Assembly (NCBI GenBank): GCA_016584305.1
Contig: JACEEZ010020894.1
Coordinates: forward strand, 590,105 to 654,104
From: Chionoecetes opilio
Lineage: Eukaryota > Arthropoda > Malacostraca > Decapoda > Majidae
Length of the DNA stretch: 64,000 nucleotides
Direction of reading: 5' to 3'
Part shown: piece after piece, positions 1 through 9,685 of the stretch
How the letters are laid out: each line of letters starts with the position of its first letter
How positions within the stretch are numbered: the stretch's first letter is position 1
Translations under genes and position numbers: made by a program
Notes under the pieces: generated by a model
What the model saw: the letters and a program-made list of their open reading frames with translations, nothing else
The model's database searches: none
Told to the model about the DNA's origin: nothing

Positions 1-288
1 AGAAAACTGACAAATTGAAATCGAGCACCTAGCCTTTGAACTACTGGGTTTACTCGGCCTATGATGCACAACTCTGTTCCTGTTAGTTAAGACTGGCCAA
101 CACCCACAGGCGGATGACTATAACATGGATGGATGACTGTATGACGGATGACTTATAGATGGGCCTCATACATCAATTTGGAGGCGGTACACAAGGGTTC
201 AGGTGCTATCACAATATATACACACTCATTCATCATCTTTGTCTACCCACACGCACCGCCCTCCACTTCCTATCGTCGAAAAGAGTTC
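1..288. other. Flanking DNA, no gene seen
   Basis: No ORF, splice pair or repeat that I recognise. It leads into the 16-bp satellite that starts near 289. Confidence 0.5.
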
Positions 289-897
289 GGGTCGATTCGG
301 CCGTGAACCATTTCGGCCGTGAGACGTTTAGGCCGTGAGACGTTTAGGCCGTGAGACGTTTAGGCCGTGAGATGTTTAGGCCGTGAGATGTTTAGGCCGT
401 GAGACGTTTAGGCCGTGAGACGTTTAGGCCGTGAAACGTTTAGGCCGTGAGACGTTTAGGCCGCGAGACGTTTAGGCCGTGAGATGTTTAGGCCGTGAGA
501 CGTTTAGGCCGTGAGACGTTTAGGCCGTGAGACGTTTAGGCCGTGAGACGTTTAGGCCGTGAGACGTTTAGGCCGTGAGACGTTTAGGCCGTGAGACGTT
601 TAGGCCGTGAGATGTTTAGGCCGTGAGACGTTTAGGCCGTGAGACGTTTAGGCCGTGAGACGTTTAGGCCGTGAGACGTTTAGGCCGTGAGACGTTTAGG
701 CCGTGAGACGTTTAGGCCGTGAGACGTTTAGGCCGTGAGACGTTTAGGCCGTGAGATGTTTAGGCCGTGAGTATGTTTAGGCCGTGAGACGTTTAGGCCG
801 TGAGACGTTTAGGCCGTGAGACGTTTAGGCCGTGAGACGTTTAGGCCGTGAGACGTTTAGGCCGTGAGACGTTTAGGCCGTGAGATGTTTAGGCCCT
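289..897. repeat. 16-bp satellite (TTTAGGCCGTGAGACG)n
   Basis: About 37 near-identical head-to-tail copies of a 16-bp unit, TTTAGGCCGTGAGACG, with scattered single-base changes such as GAGATG for GAGACG. The first units read TTCGGCCGTGAACC, and the block opens with GGGTCGATTCGGCCGT. One more unit and a half reappears at 1979-2002, after an inserted element, so the array was originally continuous. The same unit occurs in a short TIR element at 7307-7431. Confidence 0.95.
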
Positions 898-956
898 AGG
901 GACCTAAGGGCCTGTTCACACGAGGCGTTTTCAACCGCGGCGGCCACCGCGCCTAA

Positions 957-1224
957 AGCCCGGTTCCCACCTTCCCGCTTGTACGGCCGCCGTACAACAA
1001 CAAAGACATCACAATGACGTCACAACAAAGTCTACCGCACCGCCGTACCGCTGTACGGCCGCCGTACAAAGTTAAATTCAAGTCATCTCTCCCGCTCGGC
1101 GGTGTCCGCTCGAGCGGAGTTGCCAACTGTGCCCCGTTGCCACAAATACCACTCAAGCGGTGATGATGGTGACGTCATTGTTGTTGTATGGCGGCCGTAC
1201 AAGCGGGAAGGTGGGAACCGGGCT
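957..1224. mobile_element. Nested TIR MITE with TAA target duplication
   Basis: A 268-bp element inside the 908-1978 element. Its ends AGCCCGGTTCCCACC and GGTGGGAACCGGGCT are perfect inverted repeats, and the match continues inward through TTCCCGCTTGTACGGCCG. It is bounded by TAA on both sides (954-956 and 1225-1227). It has no coding capacity. The TSD and TIR form fit a PIF/Harbinger-type MITE. Confidence 0.8.
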
Positions 1225-1349
1225 TAAAACGTTGTAATCGTACACACGAGGCGTTTCCAACCGCGGCGGCCACCGCGTTTGTGTATGTGTGTGTGCGTGT
1301 GTTGGTCTTGTCCTCTTTGGAATGATTTAGTGTGACACTGTAAACAAGA

Positions 1350-1536
1350 AAGAAGAGAAGGAGAGGCTCTTTTTTTTCTTTCCTTATTTATTCTCCTCCT
1401 TTCCTCCTATTTTTCTCTCTAATCCTTCTTCATCCTCCTCTTCTTCCTCTTCTTTTTTTCCTTTCCTTATTTCCTTTCCTCTTCTCCTCTTTTTTTCTAA
1501 TCCTTCTTATTCCTCTTCATCCTCCCCTTTTTTTTT

Positions 1537-1622
<86 letters not shown>

Positions 1623-1690
1623 GAGTGGGGGATAGAGAGCTAGAGAGAGTATGTGAGTGAGTGAGTGAGAAAGAGTGAGAGAGTGAGTGA
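1350..1690. repeat. Pyrimidine tract and (GA)n microsatellite
   Basis: CT-rich low-complexity DNA (1350-1535) is followed by an almost pure (GA)n block (1541-1620) and degenerate GAGTGA repeats. The open frames through it are Ser/Leu artefacts of the repeat. Confidence 0.9.
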
Positions 1691-1978
1691 GTAAAAGCGA
1701 GATAGAGAGAGAGAAAGCGAGAACACGTGGAGTATCCCAGGGGTTGCCATGGTAACGCACATTCTCTCCTCATTGGTAAGTCGCAGCCAATGACGCGGTG
1801 GCTTTCGCTATCTTTGTGATTAATGTATCTCGAACCGTGCGTTTGCGAGGGGTATAGCGGTAACGGCGCGGTTGTCAAACCGCCGCGTCTACGTGTGAAC
1901 GATCCCATAGGCTACCATTGACTTTGCTACCGCACATTTGCTACCGCGCGGTTGAAAACGTCTCGTGTGAACAGGCCC

Positions 1979-2814
1979 TTAGGCCGTGAGACGTTTAGGC
2001 CGAAGGGACCGGTGCAGGGATATGAACTACATATTGTAGCCCACATTGTCACACCGAGCCACCAGATTAATCGTATTTTCAGATCAATTCGACCGATAAA
2101 TACGACCTTAGGTAAAATAATGTATTCACTAAATGACTTTATGTAGCATTGAATTCAGGCTTTACACCACATTACATAATGTGTCACATCATAATACATA
2201 TATATATATTATGCGTTACATCATACTCTATACTATGCTTCACATCACACTACTATGCGCCACATCACACAACTAGGCGTCACACCGTGCAACGGTACAC
2301 AATCACACACCACAGCACCACTGGTTTAACACATCTACAGGTCACACTCCAGCCACCTAGCACACCACACAGCCTTGCACTACAACACACAATTCATTCA
2401 TCAAGGTCTAATTTACCGAAATAATTTGTAGGCAATAGCTGCACAAGTATCCGCGAGTCCGCGTCCACGAGCCGTATAACGGTAAAAGTCCAACTGTCAT
2501 GCAAAGGTCAAATTATCGTACAAATACGATAATTGTCGTACAGTTCACATAAAAATTCTAAATTATTAAAATATATTAAAAGAAATTGTAATAAATGAAC
2601 ACATGATTACAATCTAACATACGGAGTTATCTAGTCTAACTTAGTCAGGATGTAAAAAAAAGGTTTGATTACAGAATAGGTGCATCACTATACATGGTGC
2701 TGCGAGGTGACTGCAGGCAGCCATAAGTTGTGAAGTTTTTATTTCTTTATTGATGTACTGATCCCATTGTGTAAAAAGGCGACCCTGCATGTTCTTAAAA
2801 TGTTTTTTTTTATA
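1979..2814. other. End of satellite, then AT-rich DNA without a gene
   Basis: It begins with the last satellite unit, ending TAGGCCGAAGGGACC, which resembles the right terminus of the 7307-7431 element. The rest is AT-rich, with a CACATCACAC-like stretch at 2160-2340. No coding signal was recognised. Confidence 0.5.
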
Positions 2815-3790
2815 TCACTTTAATTTGCGTTCCTTTACTAACTGTACTTGCCCCGTTACTAGTGAGGCCTCTGTGTACAGCAATTCTATTACTTTGTAAA
2901 ACTGTTCATTTGCACGGCCACGACTGTTTAGTCTTCTGTGCCAACCCTCAACGTCATTATTGGTGCGGACACTCATGTTAAAAACACTCCATGTGTCTGG
3001 ACTCCACCTTTTGCTGTCTATCCATGTGTTCCTGATGTAGGCAATCAAGTTTTGTACTTTAGGGTCAGCAAGTTGTGCACGTGAAGGGAGTTTCTCAAAT
3101 GATGGTTTGATGTGCTCTGCAGGAATACCAAAGTGCAAGTATCTCCTTAATATAAGAATGAATGGCCCCAGATGTCATGTATGGCACTCGAAGTCCAATG
3201 GAATCTGCCTTCCTCCACACTGCCTGTCGCCAGTGGAAGCTACATCCCTTTATAGTAATGTCAGGAAATACATTTGTCACTGCTCCCCCAAAACCAGCCT
3301 CAAAATCAGCCACTAACATATGTAGCTTCACCTCTGGTAAGACTCTCTTGATGCACTGCAAGACCTTCTTATAGTCTCTCTTGCGTTTCCTACTCATTAA
3401 AACAAAGACTAGTGGGACTTGTTTCAGTTGTTCCTCTCCTTTTACAAAAGCATGAATTGAGTAAAGTTGAATGAAAGGAGCCTTTACAATACGGAATGTT
3501 CCATCGCAATACCAAGTTCTGGCATCCTTCAGTATATCTCTCTGTCTTGAACTTGAAAAGATTAAGTGGCGGGCGTCATCAACAAAAAAATCCATTAACA
3601 GGAAGTCATCTGGTATGTGGTCTTTATCAATGTCAAATGTAACTTTGTAACAATGGATACAATGTTTGTAACTTGGATGCTTTGGTCTCCTATCTTGTCT
3701 GTTTCTATTGGCAGCTCGTGAAGGTTGAAGGATTAGGTAGGCTGCAAGGTAACGGATCTGAATTAGTGTCCCTAGCCATCACTTATTCTA
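2815..3790 (-). pseudogene. MULE (Mutator-like) transposase fragment, broken
   Basis: Two overlapping minus-strand frames encode one transposase. The upstream frame (3595 down to 3095) carries WYCDGTF, the first catalytic Asp of the MULE domain, followed by VLMSRK, LVADFEAG and GCSFHWRQAVWRK. The downstream frame (3138 down to 2815) carries RTNNDVEGWHRRLN, which is typical of the C-terminal part of these proteins. A frameshift lies near 3100-3138. The same reading frame can be followed upstream of 3595 (LAAYLILQPSRAANRNRQ...) until a TGA near 3778. No FLYWCH finger or TIR was found. This is a dead copy of a Mutator-superfamily transposon. Confidence 0.8.
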
Positions 3791-3976
3791 CGATAGTCAT
3801 TGCCGATCTGAATACTTCGTTCTTAGCTCGTCTCTTCACCTCAGCACAGGTCTTGAGCAGCTGGTCTCGTCCTGGCTGGGCAGGAGGGTTGTGCGAGTGT
3901 AGAGAAGGCGTAAATGTGTCACCATCTTCAATGATTTTCGTCATTCTCTCTGCGTGCGTCACGATCGGTCACGATA

Positions 3977-3977
<1 letters not shown>

Positions 3978-4050
<73 letters not shown>
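3978..4050. repeat. (TA)n microsatellite
   Basis: A pure TA tract of about 70 bp, grading into ATAATATAATA at the 5' side of the first Helitron-like element. Confidence 0.95.
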
Positions 4051-4055
<5 letters not shown>

Positions 4056-4864
4056 ATATAATAATATAAGCGAAAGTGTGTCTGTCTGTCTGTCTGTGTG
4101 TGTGTGTGTGTGTGTGTGGATAGGTTCCGCCCCCCGTGGCGCAAACACCTCATATGGCACATTTTTGGAATCGGGTCGACCAGGGAAGGTCATAAGCCCA
4201 CTTATGAGATGATCCGATCACTTTTTCTTTCTTTTTTTTTAGCAGCCTATTAGCGAGAATTGTGAAAACAAAAGTGGGTTGCGAGAATTGAGGAAGCCTT
4301 GATGTAGTAGGGTGATGGGTATGGGTGAGTGAATGGGTGGGGTGATGGGTAATGGGTGTGGGGTGATGGGTGAGTGAATGGGTGGGGGTGATGGGTTGGG
4401 GTGATGGGTGATGGGTGAGGGAATAGGTGGGGGTGATGGGTAATGGGTGAGTGAATGGGTGTGTGGTGATGGGTAATGGGTGAGTGAATGGGTGGGGGGT
4501 GATGGGTAATGAGTGAGTGAATGGGTGGGGGTGATGGGTAATGGGTGAGTGAATGGGTGTGTGGTGATGGGTAATGGGTGAGTGAATGGGTGGGGGGTGA
4601 TGGGTAATGGGTGAGTGAATGGGTGGGGGTGATGGGTAATGGGTGAGTGAATGGGTGGGGGTGATGGGTAATGGGTGAGTGAATTGGTGGGGGGAATACA
4701 TACATTTCTACATCCATGATTTCAGGAAAGTAAAAGGGGCTATCTGAGAGTCCATGTTTGGTGGGCCGAAGGCCCACCAAACACAGGTGGTGGGCCAAAG
4801 GCCCACCAATAGCCCTCCGCAGGAGCTAGCCAAAAGTCCGCCCGGAGGGCGGCTTTGCGGCTAG
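4040..4864 (+). mobile_element. Helitron-like non-autonomous element, copy A
   Basis: Read on the plus strand, it runs from AATATAAGCGAAAGTGTGTC, through (GT)n, a conserved body and a minisatellite (about 4300-4690), to ...GGCTTTGCGGCTAG at 4864, followed by T. The 3' end has a GC hairpin (CCGCCC-GGA-GGGCGG), 8 nt and then CTAG, the terminal layout of a Helitron. The 5' TC is lost in the TA microsatellite. The interior encodes no Rep/helicase; its long His/Pro/Thr frames are minisatellite translations. Confidence 0.7.
4300..4695. repeat. Minisatellite inside Helitron copy A
   Basis: Tandem units of about 33-34 bp, GGGTGATGGGTAATGGGTGA followed by GTGAATGGGTGGG. The variants TGTGTGGTGATGG and GGGAATAGGTGG recur in the same order in the other copies. 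Confidence 0.9.
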
Positions 4865-4958
4865 TATATATATAATATATATATATATATATTTTTTTTC
4901 TCTCTCTCTCTCTCTGCGTGCGTCACAATCGGTCACGATAGTGAGATATATATATATA

Positions 4959-5536
4959 CTAGCCGCAAAGCCGCCCTCCGGGCGGACTTTTTGGCTAGCT
5001 CCTGCGGAGGGCTATTGGTGGTGGGCCTTCGGCCCACCAAACACGGACTCTCCAGATAGCCCCTTCTAACTTTCCTGAAATCATGGATGTAGAAATGTAT
5101 GTATTCCCACCACCCATTCACTCACCCATTACCCATCACCCCCCACCCATTCACTCACCCATTACCCATCACCCCCCACCCATTCACTCACCCATTACCC
5201 ATCACCACACACCCATTCACTCACCCATTACCCATCACCCCCCACCTATTCCCTCACCCATCACCCATCACCCCCAACCCATTCACTCACCCATCACCCC
5301 ACACCCATTACCCATCACCCCACCCATTCACTCACCCATTACCCATCACCCTACATCAAGGTTTCCCCAATTCTCGCAACCCACTTTTTTTTCACAATTA
5401 TCGCTAATAGGCTGCTAAAAAAAAAAAAAAGTGATCGTATCATCTCATAATTGGGCTTAAAACCTTCCCCTGGTCAACCCGGTTCCAAAAATGTGCCATA
5501 TGAGGTGATTGCGCCACGGGGGCGGAACCTATACCA

Positions 5537-5578
<42 letters not shown>

Positions 5579-5621
5579 ACACACAGACAGACAGACAGAC
5601 AGACACACTTTCGCTTATATT
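4959..5621 (-). mobile_element. Helitron-like element, copy B
   Basis: It is in inverted orientation to copy A. On the minus strand it ends in the CCGCCCGGAGGGCGG hairpin, CTTTGCGG and CTAG (4959-4962), next to a T on that strand. It contains the GGTGGGCCTTCGGCCCACC palindrome, the conserved TCATGGATGTAGAAATGTATG segment, the minisatellite (5107-5350), an A-rich tract and (CA)n(CAGA)n. Its 5' terminus is replaced by a junction with copy C in ...TTCGCTTATATTTACCATTACCC. Confidence 0.7.
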
Positions 5622-5991
5622 TACCATTACCCATCACCCCCCACCTATTCCCTCACCCATCACCCCCAACCCATCACCCCCACCCATTCACTCACCCATC
5701 ACCCACACCCATTACTCATCACCCCACCCATTCCTCACCATTACCCATCACCCTACATCAAGGTTTCCTCAATTCTCGCAACCCACTTTTTTTTCACAAT
5801 TATCGCTAATAGGCTGCTAAAAAAAAAAAAAAAAAAAGTGATCGGATCATCTCATAAGTGGGCTTAAAACCTTCCCCTGGTCACCCGGTTCCAAAATGTG
5901 CCATATGAGGTGATTGCGCCACGGGGGCGGAACCTATACCAGACACACACACACACAGACAGACAGACAGACAGACACACTTTCGCTTATA
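5622..5991 (-). mobile_element. Helitron-like element, partial tandem copy C
   Basis: A unit of about 370 bp with a shortened minisatellite, the AGGTTTCCTCAATTCTCGCA segment, the A-rich tract, GCGCCACGGGGGCGGAACC and (CA)n(CAGA)n. It lacks the CTAG/hairpin terminus. It is joined head to tail with copies B and D through the same TTATATTTACCATTACCC junction, so this junction was itself amplified. Confidence 0.65.
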
Positions 5992-6358
5992 TTTACCATT
6001 ACCCATTACCCCCACCTATTCCCTCACCCATCACCCATCACCCCCCACCCATTCACTCACCCATCACCCCACACCCATTACCCATCACCCCACCCATTCA
6101 CTCACCCATTACCCATCACCCTACATCAAGGTTTCCTCAATTCTCGCAACCCACTTTTGTTTCCACAATTATCGCTAATAGGCTGCTAAAAAAAAAGAAA
6201 AAAAAAAGTGATCGAATCATCTCATAAGTGGGCTTATGACCTTCCCCTGGTCAACCCGGTTCCAAAAATGTGCCATATGAGGTGATTGCGCCACGGGGGG
6301 CGGAACCTATACCACACACACACACACAGACAGACACACTTTCGCTTATATTATTAGA
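5992..6358 (-). mobile_element. Helitron-like element, partial tandem copy D
   Basis: Same structure as copy C, but with an intact 5' terminus at its right side. On the minus strand it begins TCTAATAATATAAGCGAAAG, and its TC (6357-6358) directly abuts the terminal CTAG of copy E (6359-6362). Confidence 0.65.
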
Positions 6359-7194
6359 CTAGCCGCAAAGCCGCCCCCCGGGCGTACTTTTTGGCTAGCT
6401 CCTGCGGAGGGCTATTGGTGGGCCTTCGGCCCACCACCTGTGTTTGGTGGGCCTTCGGCCCACCAAACATGGACTCTCCAGATAGCCCCTTTTAACTTTC
6501 CTGAAATCATGGATGTAAAAATTTATGTATTCCCCCCACCCATTCACTCACCCATTACCCATCACCCCCCACCCATTCACTCACCCATTACCCATCACCC
6601 CCCACCCATTCACTCACCCATTACCCATCACCATACACCCATTCACTCACCCATTAACCCATCACCCCCCACCCATTCACTCACTCATTACCCATCACCC
6701 CCCACCCATTCACTCACCCATTACCCATCACCACACACCCATTCACTCACCCATTACCCATCACCCCCCACCTATTCCCTCACCCATCACCCATCACCCC
6801 CAACCCATCACCCCCCACCCATTCACTCACCCATCACCCCCCACCCATTCACTCACCCATCACCCCACACCCATTACCCATCACCCCACCCATTCACTCA
6901 CCCATTACCCATCACCCTACATCAAGGCTTCCTCAATTCTCGCAACCCACTTTTGTTTTCACAATTCTCGCTAATAGGCTGCTAAAAAAAAAAAAAAAAA
7001 AAAAAAGTGATCGGATCATCTCATAAGTGGGCTTATGACCTTCCCCTGGTCGACCCGATTCCAAAAATGTGCCATATGAGGTGTTTGCGCCACGGGGGGC
7101 GGAACCTATACCACACACACCACACAGACAGACAGACAGACAGACAGACAGAACAGACAGACAGACACACTTTCGCTTTTATTAATATAGAAGA
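6359..7194 (-). mobile_element. Helitron-like element, copy E (full length)
   Basis: On the minus strand it runs from TCTTCTATATTAATAAAAGCG (7194; an A follows on that side as the A^T target) to CTTTGCGGCTAG (6359). It has two copies of the GGTGGGCCTTCGGCCCACC hairpin and the longest minisatellite (6533-6920). The terminal hairpin is slightly degraded (GGGCGTAC). No protein is encoded. Confidence 0.7.
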
Positions 7195-7306
7195 TAGATA
7201 TAAGTGGTGCTATACATATAGGGTGAAATATAGGTGAAATAACACTGTATTGTGAAATGACAATACGAGGTTGAGTTGTAGACTGGTCTAGGTAAGTCAA
7301 GGAGTT

Positions 7307-7431
7307 GGGTCCAGGTCATTTCGGCCGTATACAATTTAGGCCGTATGTTGTTTAGGCCGTGAGACGATTCGGCCGTTTGTCAGTTTGGGCGTCACGGCCT
7401 AAATTACATACGGCCGAAACGACCTGGACCC
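7307..7431. mobile_element. 125-bp TIR element related to the 16-bp satellite
   Basis: An almost complete palindrome. The left 38 bp begins GGGTCCAGGTCATTTCGGCC and the right end is its inverse, ...GGCCGAAACGACCTGGACCC, with about three mismatches. Inside it are two or three units of the form TTTAGGCCGTGAGACG, i.e. the satellite unit of 289-897. It looks like a MITE. Confidence 0.75.
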
Positions 7432-8260
7432 GTCGGAAATATCGTCACTTTGAGTGACAGTGACATTTAATCACACGGGAACAGCGTTAGCGTAAGGTTT
7501 TTTTTCTAAAGTTCTTTAAAGTGGAAGTTAATATTGAAGCCGAGACCTCTGGGATACCAGCGCGGCACACTAACCCCTCAGCTGAAGGTGAATACATTAA
7601 TATATTGTATACAATTAAGTCGTCACATTCGTGTAAACCATACATAAGAATCCTATCTGATTAGAAGCCCCACTTTTTCCATTGGTAGTGAGTCTCTCAT
7701 ATCCCATAATATTATGACTGCATTATCTTCACAGACCTGTAATAAAGGCGAGTGCGGCTCCATCGTTACAGAGTCGTGTCACACAACTCCTCTTACTACA
7801 AAATTACTTGACAAAAAAGATTGAAGTAAAAATATACTGTTTGAACAAAGCAAAACATGGAGGTGACAAACATTCCTGTTCAATCATGTATGAATCAACA
7901 TTAGAGCCACGCTGCTGCATTAGTAAAACCTGCACGTACTACACACACACACACACACTGAGAGAGATACAGAGTGCAAGCCCTTGACCGATGGATGGCA
8001 GCTGGCAGGTCAGCCATGAACAGCTGTGAGAGAGGGGAAGGCTGTCTCAAAGCATCTCCTCGGTGTTTGTCCTACCACCCCTCCCTCTCCTCCGAGCACC
8101 TCACAAGCAAACCATTATTCATGTAAATCAAGTAACGCAGAGCTGCATGTCGCTCCCTCAGCGTGTGCATCAAAACTGCAACACTCAGCGCACCAACACT
8201 TTACACTTGCTGCAGTGACGCATTAATTAGGCAGATTTTCCTTCTAAAAGTTACGAGGAG
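7432..8260. other. No gene seen
   Basis: Unique-looking DNA with a short (CA)n at 7941-7958. ORFs up to 70 aa show no family resemblance. Confidence 0.5.
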
Positions 8261-8261
8261 A

Positions 8262-8313
8262 AAGAGAGAGAATCTCTCTCCCTCTCTCTCTCTCTCTCTC
8301 TATATTCTTATAT

Positions 8314-8358
<45 letters not shown>

Positions 8359-8427
8359 CATCATATATTTAATATATAATATATATATATATACATATAC
8401 TATTATATATATATATATATATATATC

Positions 8428-8461
<34 letters not shown>

Positions 8462-8480
8462 ATATATATATATATAATGA
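8262..8480. repeat. (TC)n and (TA)n microsatellite block
   Basis: A short (TC)n is followed by about 190 bp of interrupted (TA)n. Confidence 0.95.
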
Positions 8481-9250
8481 CCAATTACATAGTCTATAAA
8501 AAAAACTTAGTTTACATTTGGAAGGCAATGATTCATAGCTTGCATAAAAAAAAAAATGTGTCGCAGCAACACATCTTGCCTGCAGGGCCACCATATCCTT
8601 GACCGCGCCGCCCCCTCCCCGCCGCCCAAAGCCAGGCCAAGCCGGTTCACGATGACAACAGGTAGGTGTGTACTATTGAAAATCCGCCTCGAGCCTAGAG
8701 TGATGAAAAAATAAATGTATTGATGATCTTTTCGTCACAATCGCATAATGCCAATCCGTCCAAATAGTCGCAGCGGCCCCCAACAGCTGCACAGCCCTCA
8801 GGGCGAGGCGAGGCTGCCGCAGCCCCGACCCGCCACAACACGGCCTCGCGTGGGGTGGGTCAGTTCTCGACGCACCCACGGCTTTGTCTTCATCTTATGT
8901 GCATGTCAGCTCCAGCAACTTACAGATACACGTGGAGAGGTACACGGCATACCTCTTTAACACATAAAGCCAACATGTCAAGAATTGCTGGAGGAAATCC
9001 TACACAAAACACTGGTTATACCTTCCGTACAACGTGTATCTATGTATACACTATACAATCATCATTATCACTAGCTATTATCATTATCATTTTACAATTA
9101 TCATAATTATCAATTACCATCGCCGACTGGGCGGCCACAAATTAGACTTTTCTCTTTTCACGCCAGAAAAAAAAAGGTACAGGATGTGAGCCGAGAAGTT
9201 GTGACCTCAAATCCCGGTAGGAGCTGAGGCTGGCAATCCTCCACTCCTGT
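8481..9250. other. No gene seen
   Basis: A GC-rich patch (8580-8880) and a TTATCA-rich patch (9060-9115). Neither contains a recognisable gene. Confidence 0.45.
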
Positions 9251-9264
9251 GTGTGCGTCTCCAT

Positions 9265-9685
9265 CCTCCGTCACACCATCGCACTCATCACCACCGTCAT
9301 TATCATCCTATACCGTCATCACCACCGTCATCATCATCCCATCACCGTCATCACCACCGTCATCACCACCGTCATTATCATCCTATCACCGTCATCACCA
9401 CCGTCATCTTCATCCTATCACCGTCATTATCATCCTATCACCGTCATCATCATCCTATCACCGTCATCACCACCGTCATTATCATCCTATCACCGTCATC
9501 ACCACCGTCATTATCATCTTATCACCGTCATCACCACCGTCATCATCATCCCATCACCGTCATCACCACCGTCATCATCATCCTATCACCGTTATCCCAT
9601 CACCGTCATCGTCATCCTATCACCGTCATCCCATCACCGTCATCATCACCCCATCACCGTCATCCTATCACCGTCGTCATCTAGG
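9265..9685. repeat. CACCGTCAT minisatellite
   Basis: Tandem array built on CATCACCACCGTCATTATCA and TCCTATCACCGT, with unit lengths of about 18-36 bp. It is open in all three forward frames only because the unit contains no stop, so the His/Ser/Pro-rich ORFs are not genes. Confidence 0.9.

Larger units (their letters stand above)
908..1978. mobile_element. Non-autonomous TIR element (PIF/Harbinger-like), outer
   Basis: A 1,071-bp element inserted in the 16-bp satellite. The left end GGGCCTGTTCACACGAG and the right end CTCGTGTGAACAGGCCC are inverted copies, and the match runs on for about 34 bp with one mismatch (GGCG/GACG). The flanking trinucleotides are TAA on the left and TTA on the right, so the target duplication is imperfect. 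GGGCCTGTTCACACG-type ends and TWA targets are typical of PIF/Harbinger elements. No transposase is present; the inside holds a nested element and a (GA)n tract. Confidence 0.7.

Noticed and set aside
289..897. CRISPR array
   Set aside because: Units are contiguous with no spacers, in a eukaryotic context; it is a simple satellite.
4150..4798. Long His/Pro/Thr open frames (also at 5083-5418, 6440-6985, 52415-52630)
   Set aside because: They are translations of the Helitron minisatellite, open in several frames, with no start context or homologue.
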